12,020 nt of DNA from CAYOEZ01 sp964402955 (GCA_964402955.1 CAYOEZ010000151.1:1-12020), one strand, 5' to 3'. Shown: positions 1 to 5,857, counted from the stretch's first letter. Notes: generated by a model from the letters alone, not told the origin. Translations and numbers: made by a program.

Positions 1-2355
1 GGACACGGAGACGCGGGGAGAGAGAGACGGGCAGCGCAGGGAGTAAAGGGTGAGGGCAAGGGACAGCGGGAGGACGCGCTCGAGCAGAAGACCCAGGTTG
101 TTGGGTGAGCCGTAAGGCCCCAGAGCGCGACGAACGCCCTCAGCGGTGATGACGTGGCCGGTGGCATACTGGCCGAGCGAGAGCAGCGCAGCGGCCCCGC
201 CTGCCAGCGCCAGCGCCCACAGCAGCGCCGTGCGCGGCAGCCGGCCGGGCCGGTCAAAGACAGACACGGCCAGGAAGTAGAAGGCGACCGGCTCGATGAC
301 AACCGTGCGCAACTCGCGCAGGCTGAGGCGCATGTCGATCGTCGCTCGAAGCGAAAGCAGCGCGACCACCAGGAAGAACAACGCCGGCCAGCGCAAATCT
401 CCGCGCCAGTTCCACTCGCGCCGCGCCAGTCCACGTACCAGCCACGCGCCCAGGCACAACAGCGTCAAGACCTCAGGCACTGAGAAGACCTGTCCGCCAA
501 TATGGCGCGGGTAGAGGTAGAAGGGAAATGTCAAAGCGGTCAGAGCCAGCGCCAGGTCGAGGCGGGTGAAGGCCAACGCAGCAAAGGCCAACGCTCCCAT
601 TGCTGCCAGCGGCAGCCAGGGCGCCACATAGTACAGCGCCAGCGCCGCCGCCAGCGCCGCCAATTGCCCGAACAGCGGCATGCGCTCGACCAGGCCATCC
701 CAGGCCACCCACGGCAGCCGCGGCATGAGCACAACCACACCCGCACAGCAGAGCAGCGCGCCGAGCGCCAGCAGAGCCAGTTTGAGATAGAGCGCGGTTG
801 CCGGGGCAAAGCGGACAACCTCAAACCCACCTAGCGTGACCGTGCTGTGACCGAGCCACGAGATGACACGAATACGCAGGACATGATCGCCGTCGGCCAG
901 TGTGTCGGTCAAAATGGTAGCGCCCATGCCCGGATTGGGCAGGTGGGCGGGATCAACAAAGCTCGTTCCTGAGCCATCGCGCGGCAGGCGATCGACAGCG
1001 GCGTCATCGATCCAGACCAGCATCCGCCCGGCATCGGGCTGGCGATCCAGATACATCACAAGGTCGGTGCCGTGGAAGCGGAAGGTCAGCTCTGCTCCGG
1101 CAGTGTCAGTACGATAGATCGGCTGATTGGCGCCTGGCCCGGGCATGACCGTCCAGCCCGCAGAATAGGTAGCAGCCAGCGTCGCCGGCGCATAGCGCCC
1201 CACACCCGCCACCTGCGGCCCGCGCGCAAGCTTCTGCACCTCGCTGTAGGCACGGCGCGGCTGCCACGCCTCGTCGACCAGGGCAAAGCCACGCCGCGGG
1301 TCATCGGCTGCTGCGCCCGGGAAGCGCAGACCGTTGACGACCATGACATCGAGCCACGGCCATTCTAGCTGAGCGCGGCGCATGGCATCCACGAGCCGCT
1401 GCGCCTGCTTGTCTTCCGTATCACTGCCCCAGGGCGACGGCCGGCCTTCCCAACCGTCGGGCAGCACGTTCCAGCCCATCTCCACAGCCCAGACCGGCCG
1501 GCCGCTATCGCCCGCCTTGACCATGACTTCGCGCAGCAAGACCAGGCGCGAGAAATTGAGCGTGGCAGCGTCGACGCTGCGGTCATCGGGTCCACTCCAG
1601 AACCCGTACGGCTTGGCAGCCAGAATGTCAAAGGCGCCCTTCGCCCCCAATGCGTACATGCGGCGCAGGAACGTGACATCGTTGAGATTCCACTGGTCAT
1701 CGGCGACGGTGGGCGCAAGCCCGCCGGCCAGCACCAGCACATCCGGATTGGCAGCCCTGGCCCGCACGTAGGCCACTTTGAGCATGGCCAGGTACTCTGC
1801 GGGCGACGCCCAGAACTCGCCCCAGTTGGGATAAACATTGGGCTGGTCCCAAATCTGGATGAAGCCCACGCGCCCGCGGAAGTGGCCGGCGAAGACGGCG
1901 ACAAAGCGACCGTAATCGTCCATATTGTCCGGCGGCGACGTCTCCACTTTCGACGTGCGCGCCCACGCAGGCGACGTATCGAGGACGGCAATGATCATGA
2001 GACCGTGTGCGGTGGCGGCGTCGACAATGCGATCGTAGTCGTCCCAACGGTAGACGCCACGCTGCGGCTCGATCTGCGCCCAGGGAAACTCCTGGCGCAG
2101 CCACGTCAGCCCGCCAGCCTGCGCCAGATCAAGACTGCGCTCCAGATTGGGCAGGTCTTCGTGCAGTGCGACATTGACGCCATAGGGCGAGGCGGAGCGT
2201 ACGGGCAAGTCGGCAGGGGGCGAGCCAAGGGCCACCCCGCGCGTATCCTGCTGGTAGCGCACGGCGCTGCGCAGGGCCAGAAATGAGAGGAGAGCTGCAA
2301 GAAGTCCGAGAACAATGATGCCGCTGAGGGCAAACAATGGTGAGCGTTTCATCAT
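1..2355 (-). CDS. Glycosidase-like / beta-domain / O-antigen ligase-type membrane fusion protein (3' end beyond window)
   Basis: The frame is open for 785 codons from ATG 2355 to the left edge, with no stop, so the C-terminus lies outside the window. Residues about 10-29 form a signal-anchor helix. Residues about 50-390 resemble a clan GH-A TIM barrel (GH39/GH5-like): YGVNV near the start, IWDQPN around 168-173 at the place of the usual NEP/DEPN acid-base motif, and VEMGW around 291-295 at the nucleophile strand (E292). The expected acid-base Glu is Gln (Q171). Residues about 400-510 look like a beta-sandwich carbohydrate-binding or jelly-roll domain. From about 513 on there are successive hydrophobic helices, with FSVPEV and GPYGSPNNLG motifs typical of Wzy/WaaL O-antigen polymerase/ligase proteins. 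A role in cell-surface polysaccharide assembly or display is inferred. The last 20 codons read through purine-rich repeat-like DNA. ATG 2352 is an equally possible start. Confidence 0.8.
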   Translation of the reverse strand, partial: MMKRSPLFALSGIIVLGLLAALLSFLALRSAVRYQQDTRGVALGSPPADLPVRSASPYGVNVALHEDLPNLERSLDLAQAGGLTWLRQEFPWAQIEPQRGVYRWDDYDRIVDAATAHGLMIIAVLDTSPAWARTSKVETSPPDNMDDYGRFVAVFAGHFRGRVGFIQIWDQPNVYPNWGEFWASPAEYLAMLKVAYVRARAANPDVLVLAGGLAPTVADDQWNLNDVTFLRRMYALGAKGAFDILAAKPYGFWSGPDDRSVDAATLNFSRLVLLREVMVKAGDSGRPVWAVEMGWNVLPDGWEGRPSPWGSDTEDKQAQRLVDAMRRAQLEWPWLDVMVVNGLRFPGAAADDPRRGFALVDEAWQPRRAYSEVQKLARGPQVAGVGRYAPATLAATYSAGWTVMPGPGANQPIYRTDTAGAELTFRFHGTDLVMYLDRQPDAGRMLVWIDDAAVDRLPRDGSGTSFVDPAHLPNPGMGATILTDTLADGDHVLRIRVISWLGHSTVTLGGFEVVRFAPATALYLKLALLALGALLCCAGVVVLMPRLPWVAWDGLVERMPLFGQLAALAAALALYYVAPWLPLAAMGALAFAALAFTRLDLALALTALTFPFYLYPRHIGGQVFSVPEVLTLLCLGAWLVRGLARREWNWRGDLRWPALFFLVVALLSLRATIDMRLSLRELRTVVIEPVAFYFLAVSVFDRPGRLPRTALLWALALAGGAAALLSLGQYATGHVITAEGVRRALGPYGSPNNLGLLLERVLPLSLALTLYSLRCPSLSPRVSVS

Positions 2356-2361
2356 GGCCGC

Positions 2362-2390
2362 ATGATAGCACAAAGCGCCGCGCGCGACAA
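2362..2390 (-). promoter_or_regulatory. Promoter of the glycosidase/ligase fusion gene, probably leaderless
   Basis: On the minus strand TTGTCG (2390-2385) and TATCAT (2367-2362) are 17 bases apart. The -10 box ends six bases before ATG 2355, so transcription would start at or next to the start codon. No Shine-Dalgarno precedes the ATG, which fits a leaderless mRNA. The -35 box is only a moderate match. Confidence 0.5.
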
Positions 2391-2406
2391 GGGCGAGACA
2401 GAGTAC

Positions 2407-2453
2407 GGAGCAGGGAGTAGGGAGCATGGAAAATGCTATCCCTCCCCTGCTTC
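2407..2453. repeat. Imperfect hairpin in purine-rich repeat-like DNA
   Basis: AGCAT (2423-2427) and ATGCT (2433-2437) pair around a GGAAA loop. The stem continues imperfectly outward, with AGCAGG (2409-2414) facing CCTGCT (2446-2451). It overlaps the last codons and stop of the upstream isomerase gene. There is no T-run in either direction, so it is not a canonical intrinsic terminator, though it may protect or end the transcript. The GGAGCAGGGAGTAGGGAG text resembles low-complexity repeats dispersed in some Chloroflexota genomes (from memory, unchecked). Confidence 0.45.
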
Positions 2454-3266
2454 TTCCCACACCTCGCGCACAAACTGTACCGAGCGGGCGACGCCATCGT
2501 GCCCCAGCTTGCTGTTCTCCTCGATGCAGATCCAGTTGTCCCAGCCGGCCTGTTGCAGCATCTGGAATTGCTCGCGGAAGGGAACCAGCCCGGTCCCGTG
2601 CAACACGTGCGTCAGCGTGCCACGCGTGCTCGTCTCAGCGGCGTGCACGGTCACGACACGGTGTACAACCTGCCGCAGCACGGGTAAAGGGTCGTCGCCG
2701 TAGGCGATCTGGTTGGCCGTGTCCCAATTCACGCCCAGCCCAGTGTTCTCGGTGCGGCGCACAAGCTCAAGGAAGACGTCGCTGGGAAAGCAGAAGTCAG
2801 GGTATCTCCAGATGCCCGGCCGGGCATGATTCTCGAAGATGGGTTCGATGTGGTTGGCTTTTCCGATCGCCAGCGTCTGCAACATACCGGCAATTGACCA
2901 CTCGATGCCCTGCTCGCGCTGCGTCTCGGGGTGGCCCTGGCCCGATGTGATGCGGCAATACCTGGCCCCCAGCCGCGCCGCGGCCTCGACTTGTTGCGCT
3001 GCCAGATCGATTTGTCGCCGGCGTTCGGACGCGTCGGGGTGGGTGAAGTCTGTATACATGCAGACCATCGCCATGCCGATGCCGGCATCTTCGATCTGCT
3101 GGCGGAAAGACGATAGATAGGAGGGAGTGACGTCTTTGACGAAGAGGATACTGATGTCGATCGCGTCGAGGCCGAGTGCAGCGCCCTCGCCTGCCCACTG
3201 GCCAATTGCCATCTGCCCGCTAATGATCTGTGCAAAGTACGAAACCGGCAAGCAGCTCAGCTTCAT
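2436..3266 (-). CDS. Sugar phosphate isomerase/epimerase family protein (xylose isomerase-like TIM barrel)
   Basis: 276 residues, a usual length for single-domain members of the AP-endonuclease-2/xylose-isomerase-like barrel family, which interconvert sugars or their phosphates with a bound divalent metal. Visible likely metal ligands are E145 (in FENHARP), D182 (in VNWDTAN), H208 (in VTVHAAE) and E249 (in CIEENSK), each at the end of a predicted beta strand as the family requires. There is no signal peptide, so it should be cytosolic. The start at ATG 3266 is supported by AAGGAG six bases or so upstream (GAAGGAGAAACG) and by a well-placed promoter. The C-terminal AGEG is encoded inside a G-rich hairpin and may be a repeat-derived tail. 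The substrate cannot be read from the sequence. The next gene downstream (81 bases) has its own promoter, so an operon link is uncertain. Confidence 0.87.
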   Translation of the reverse strand: MKLSCLPVSYFAQIISGQMAIGQWAGEGAALGLDAIDISILFVKDVTPSYLSSFRQQIEDAGIGMAMVCMYTDFTHPDASERRRQIDLAAQQVEAAARLGARYCRITSGQGHPETQREQGIEWSIAGMLQTLAIGKANHIEPIFENHARPGIWRYPDFCFPSDVFLELVRRTENTGLGVNWDTANQIAYGDDPLPVLRQVVHRVVTVHAAETSTRGTLTHVLHGTGLVPFREQFQMLQQAGWDNWICIEENSKLGHDGVARSVQFVREVWEEAGEG

Positions 3267-3299
3267 CGTTTCTCCTTCGAGTCGCAGCGGCTGTCGTTC

Positions 3300-3328
3300 A
3301 TTCTACTCCGGTTGCGATGGTCTGTCCA
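3300..3328 (-). promoter_or_regulatory. Promoter of the sugar isomerase-like gene
   Basis: On the minus strand TGGACA (3328-3323) and TAGAAT (3305-3300) are separated by 17 bases, each matching the sigma-70 consensus at five of six positions. Transcription would start near 3293, giving a leader of about 27 bases that contains the AAGGAG ribosome site. Confidence 0.65.
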
Positions 3329-3375
3329 GTCCTCTGCGCAAAGTCCGACATTTCAAGATAGCGGTGCTCTTGAAA

Positions 3376-3499
3376 ACCACAGAGCCTATAGAGGACACGG
3401 AGTGAATTGTACATGAGTGCAATCGCGTCCCATTGGCATCGGGAGGAGTCAAAGCGTCCGGCCAAGGGATGTTCTCCGTGCACTCTGTGCCTCAGTGGT
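3376..3499. repeat. Inverted-repeat element with ACCAC(A/T)GAG...CACGGAG ends
   Basis: The left arm 3376-3402 begins ACCACAGAG and ends GGACACGGAG. The right arm 3474-3499 is its imperfect reverse complement (CTCCGTG ... CTCAGTGGT). The arms share most positions and enclose about 71 unrelated bases, so this is a 124-base non-coding element. GGACACGGAG also opens the window at 1-10. The words resemble repeats scattered in several bacterial genomes (recalled, not searched). Confidence 0.6.
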
Positions 3500-3616
3500 G
3501 AATGCAACACACATTCTTGAATTGTCTGAGCAAAGCCGTTCTTAGCAATTGTCCATTCCCGGCATCCTCGCCAGAGGCCGAAATAGCAGCAGCACTTCCA
3601 AATATGGCGGAACGCC

Positions 3617-3695
3617 CGTCATTGCGAGCGTTCTTTGCGAAGCAATCCCCCTGCGCAACGCTGAGATTGCTTCGTAAACAGCACTCGCAATGACG
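3617..3695. repeat. Palindromic CGTCATTGCGAG repeat element
   Basis: The outer arms CGTCATTGCGAG (3617-3628) and CTCGCAATGACG (3684-3695) are a perfect 12-base inverted repeat. The inner arms CGAAGCAATC (3638-3647) and GATTGCTTCG (3665-3674) are a perfect 10-base inverted repeat. The whole 79 bases can fold as a two-step hairpin. The GTCATTGCGAG...GAAGCAATC pattern matches a palindromic element I recall from many unrelated bacterial genomes. No coding content is needed to explain it. Confidence 0.75.
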
Positions 3696-3721
3696 AGCCA
3701 ACGGTCTGCTCGTTCATATTT

Positions 3722-3882
3722 GACTCCCCTGAAAAAAGGGTAGGCGCGATCGTGCAATGGGACGATGACGGCCTAAGCGGCTCATTCTGGGGGCAAGAGG
3801 TGTGTCTTGCCGCCCAATACGAGCACGAAATGGGGAGCGCGGCGCATTTGATCCGTCGGAAATGAGTTTTTTCAGGGGAGTC
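3722..3882. mobile_element. MITE-like element, 161 bp, 16-bp perfect terminal inverted repeats
   Basis: GACTCCCCTGAAAAAA (3722-3737) is mirrored exactly by TTTTTTCAGGGGAGTC (3867-3882). Both sides are flanked by ATATTT (3716-3721 and 3883-3888), a candidate 6-base target duplication. Read alternatively, the ends are 17 bases (3721-3883) with a 4-base TATT duplication. The 129-base interior encodes no transposase but holds a small hairpin, GGCAAGA-GGTGTG-TCTTGCC. It is therefore non-autonomous and would need a transposase supplied elsewhere. I cannot assign the parent IS family. It lies 33 bases upstream of the hpf promoter. Confidence 0.75.
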
Positions 3883-3915
3883 ATATTTGGAATCGCTGAA
3901 ATAGCAGCATTCTAC

Positions 3916-3945
3916 TTGACTCTTGGCTATCGATCGTGATACAAT
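3916..3945 (+). promoter_or_regulatory. Promoter of the leader ORF-hpf transcript
   Basis: TTGACT (3916-3921) and TACAAT (3940-3945) are separated by 18 bases, each matching the sigma-70 consensus at five of six positions. Transcription would begin near 3952. That is just ahead of the AGGAGG ribosome site of the leader ORF and about 183 bases before the hpf start codon. Confidence 0.72.
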
Positions 3946-3973
3946 GCGTATAGCAAACAGGAGGAGAGAGCCA

Positions 3974-4054
3974 GTGACCAAGAAACAGCGTTGTGTTGCT
4001 GACAACGGTCAGATGGCAGACCCTCGTGTCGTTATGCTACAACGACCCGAATGA
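3974..4054 (+). CDS. Putative 26-residue leader peptide upstream of hpf
   Basis: A GTG-initiated ORF of 26 codons (VTKKQRCVADN... to ...MLQRPE, stop TGA 4052-4054) begins nine bases after a strong AGGAGG (3959-3964). It sits between a good promoter and an intrinsic terminator that precedes hpf, which is the arrangement of a regulatory upstream ORF. Its DNA contains two 6-base hairpins: CGTTGT 3989-3994 with ACAACG 4002-4007, and GTCGTT 4028-4033 with AACGAC 4041-4046. The first arm can pair instead with ACAACG at 4039-4044. Ribosome position on this ORF could therefore change RNA folding. Its stop overlaps an ATG (ATGA at 4051) that opens into the hpf frame. I do not recognise the peptide. 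Translation is inferred. Confidence 0.5.
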   Translation: MTKKQRCVADNGQMADPRVVMLQRPE

Positions 4055-4068
4055 TTCCCCGCGAGCAA

Positions 4069-4108
4069 GGTAGATCCTCTCCATCGCCGGAAGGGTCTAT
4101 CTTTTTTT
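4069..4108 (+). terminator. Intrinsic terminator/attenuator in the hpf leader
   Basis: GGTAGATCCT (4069-4078) pairs with AGGGTCTATC (4092-4101) as a 10-pair stem containing two G-T pairs, with a 13-base loop, followed directly by seven T (4102-4108). It lies inside the transcript from the 3916-3945 promoter and before the hpf ribosome site, so it should act as an attenuator. CTCTCC (4077-4082), which begins in its 5' arm, is complementary to GGAGAG in the leader ORF's ribosome site (3963-3968). Confidence 0.7.
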
Positions 4109-4134
4109 ACCCATTACACGAGGAGGGATGTGAG

Positions 4135-4704
4135 ATGTCGCAGATGGTGGTGAAGGGAAAGAACATCGAGATCTCAGAACCCCTGCACAGCTACGTCGAG
4201 AAGAAGCTCGGCAAGCTCGACCGTCACTTTGATGGGATCACGGCCATGACGGTAGAGCTCTCGGCGGAGCCACGCAAGACAAGCAACAACGGCCAGGTTG
4301 TCCAGGTCACCATGCAGGTCAACGGGCAGATATTGCGCGCCGAAGAGGCATCGGCAGACATGTTCGTTGCGGTTGACGCCGTGGTTGACAAACTGGAGCG
4401 CAGCATCGAGCGCTACAAGTCGAAGCTGCACCGCAAAGATGACATCCGCAAGTCTCGCCGGGAGGAGGCGCGCAACCTTGACATGCCGCCCGTGATGACA
4501 GATGCCGAGATCGCCGAAGAGACCGGCATAACGCGCACCAAGCACTTCCCGATCAAGCCCATGTCACCCAGGGAAGCCACTGAGCAGATGGAGTTGCTGG
4601 GACACGATTTCTATCTGTTCTACAACCAGGACACGACCAACGTCAGTGTCGTATACAAGCGCAAGAACGGCACCTACGGCCTGCTGATTCCAGAGATGGA
4701 GTAA
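4135..4704 (+). CDS. hpf: Ribosome hibernation promoting factor, long form
   Basis: 189 residues, the length expected for the long HPF (YfiA/RaiA-like) that binds the 30S subunit and drives 70S pairing into inactive 100S dimers. Residues 1 to about 100 form the ribosome-binding domain (VVKGKNIEISEPLHSYVEKKL; SSS-like basic helix ERSIERYKSKLHRK). A variable linker follows, then the C-terminal dimerisation domain from about residue 132 (KHFPIKPMSPREATEQMELLGHDFYLF ... VVYKRKNGTYGLLIPE in part). I chose ATG 4135 because GAGGAGGG (4120-4127) sits at normal spacing and the family's conserved start follows immediately. An in-frame ATG at 4051 would add 28 non-conserved residues. Expression is probably controlled by the upstream leader and terminator. 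A strong terminator follows. Confidence 0.95.
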   Translation: MSQMVVKGKNIEISEPLHSYVEKKLGKLDRHFDGITAMTVELSAEPRKTSNNGQVVQVTMQVNGQILRAEEASADMFVAVDAVVDKLERSIERYKSKLHRKDDIRKSRREEARNLDMPPVMTDAEIAEETGITRTKHFPIKPMSPREATEQMELLGHDFYLFYNQDTTNVSVVYKRKNGTYGLLIPEME

Positions 4705-4743
4705 GCCAAGCCGGCAATCCAGCCGACAAACCTGCGTACAAAG

Positions 4744-4771
4744 AGCCGGGCCACGTGTGTGGCCCGGCTTT
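4744..4771. terminator. Terminator between convergent hpf and prepilin peptidase remnant
   Basis: AGCCGGGCCAC (4744-4754) and GTGGCCCGGCT (4759-4769) form an 11-pair perfect GC-rich stem with a four-base GTGT loop. Short T-runs flank both sides (TTT at 4769-4771 on plus; CTTTG beyond the stem on minus), so it can serve both converging transcripts. The T-tracts are short, so efficiency is uncertain. Confidence 0.75.
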
Positions 4772-4796
4772 CATGTTGGCGCTTCGCCGTCGCTGT

Positions 4797-4943
4797 CTAT
4801 GGGGTCGCGCAGACGTCACAATGTGAAGCAGGCGCGACGATCGACTCATGCAGCGGGACGCGATCGACCACGACGTTGAGGAAGCTGCCGGCAGCCAGGC
4901 CGGCGAGAATGACCGACAGACTTGCGATCGGGTCAATCATCAT
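4797..4943 (-). pseudogene. Truncated type IV prepilin peptidase (N-terminal remnant)
   Basis: 48 residues from ATG 4943 to TAG 4797. GSFLNVVVDRVPLHESIVAP followed by SHCDVC is the conserved N-terminal methyltransferase-side segment of prepilin peptidases (PilD/GspO): first membrane helix, GSFLNVV, and the first CxxC of the zinc-binding pair. The second CxxC, all later helices and the two catalytic aspartates are absent. The sequence beyond the stop is a terminator and then hpf, so no frameshift within the window restores it. The start overlaps the stop of the PilM-like gene (ATGA, 4940-4943), so it is probably still translated by coupling. Most likely it is a deletion remnant. A functional micro-protein is possible but unsupported. 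Confidence 0.8.
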
Positions 4944-5857
4944 CGTGCTTTGAGCACCAGGCCGATGTTGACAACGAAGTTGGCCACGTCGAAGCCGGCC
5001 GGCGCCACGAAGGGGCACGGCAAAGAGGCAAGCGGCCGCCCCAGACGCTCGGTCACTGCCTGCCGCAGGTCGGGCAACGCCGAAAACTCGCCCGTCAGCG
5101 CCACCGGCAGGCGCGGACTCAATGGCTGGGCATGCTTGCCGTTGTATGACTCGATGGTGCGCTCGAGCTCGGAGACGACATCTTGCACGATCTCGCCATC
5201 GTCGCCGCTGAGCGCCATGCTGCGCATGATGACGGGCAGATTGTTGCTCACAATAACGACGTCAAACGACGTGCGCTCGATATTGGCAATGATGATGTGG
5301 GGCTGATTAATGGCGCGAATCATGGCCAAAGGGCGCAGATCAACCATCTGCGGCACAATCGCCGCCTGGCGCAACCCGGCCAGATACTGAGTCAGCGGCG
5401 CGTTGCGCACAGCCAGCACAAACACCATGATCTCAGTTGGGCTTTCATTCACTACTTGATGGAAGATGCGATACTCGCCGTTGCCGATGACGGGGTCGCG
5501 CCGGGCTTCACGCTCAACCACCTGCGCCACGTTCGTCGTTGCGTTCTTGGGCAAGGGGAGCATCTTGGAAATGGCATGGACGTCGGGGAAGGACGCCACC
5601 ACAGTGGCCTTGGGAAGCTCGTATTCGTTGAGGATCGTGCGCACCGCGTGACCGAACGCCGCCGGGTCGGCGACGTCGCCGCCAGGCATAAGCTCAGGCT
5701 CAAGCGGCCTGGAGACGATACGCACAATCTTGCCCCTGTCGACGCAGATCACGCGCAGGTCAACGCCTTCGATGCTGAGTCCGATGATGGGGCGGCGTCC
5801 GAATGATGAGAACGTATCTCTGCCAGTGCGGGATAAGCCCGACAGAATCCCTGCCAC
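4940..5857 (-). CDS. PilM-like type IV pilus assembly protein (actin-fold)
   Basis: 305 residues with the plan of PilM, the cytoplasmic actin-like ATPase that anchors the inner-membrane pilus assembly platform through PilN. The N-terminal strand IIGLSIEGVDLRVICVDRG (residues about 24-42) is the phosphate-1 region. Then come a central SHS2-type portion with FPDVHAISKMLPLP, a second actin-like half, LTGEFSALPDL near 256-266 (the usual GGGA/LPGL-type phosphate-2 site) and a C-terminal NIGLVLK typical of the family. The phosphate-1 Asp and Gly (IGLDIG) are replaced by Ser and Glu, so ATP binding is doubtful. The start is GTG 5857, with AGGAGG (5868-5863) five bases upstream. No pilN or pilO is present. 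The only partner is the coupled prepilin peptidase fragment. Confidence 0.8.
   Translation of the reverse strand: MAGILSGLSRTGRDTFSSFGRRPIIGLSIEGVDLRVICVDRGKIVRIVSRPLEPELMPGGDVADPAAFGHAVRTILNEYELPKATVVASFPDVHAISKMLPLPKNATTNVAQVVEREARRDPVIGNGEYRIFHQVVNESPTEIMVFVLAVRNAPLTQYLAGLRQAAIVPQMVDLRPLAMIRAINQPHIIIANIERTSFDVVIVSNNLPVIMRSMALSGDDGEIVQDVVSELERTIESYNGKHAQPLSPRLPVALTGEFSALPDLRQAVTERLGRPLASLPCPFVAPAGFDVANFVVNIGLVLKAR

Larger units (their letters stand above)
3267..3915. other. Gene-free region made of short repeat elements
   Basis: I see no convincing coding sequence in either strand here. Small open frames (for example 3502-3693 plus and 3492-3701 or 3619-4005 minus) run across palindromic repeats and lack ribosome sites. 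The stretch holds the isomerase promoter, three inverted-repeat elements (listed separately) and two smaller shared words. GAAATAGCAGCA occurs at 3580-3591 and again at 3898-3909. TTCCAAATAT (3596-3605) has its reverse complement at 3883-3892. Confidence 0.7.

Noticed and set aside
1365..1991. Several shorter minus-strand frames between 254 and 2333, suggesting broken genes
   Set aside because: A single uninterrupted frame from 2355 to position 1 has the glycosidase and ligase motifs in order; the short ones are other-frame shadows.
3619..4005. 128-codon minus-strand frame through the repeat region
   Set aside because: It traverses the palindromic repeat, the MITE and the hpf promoter on the opposite strand and has no coding features.
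5183..5806. 207-codon plus-strand frame
   Set aside because: Antisense to the PilM-like gene, His/Asp-rich with no motif, and no promoter or ribosome site in front.
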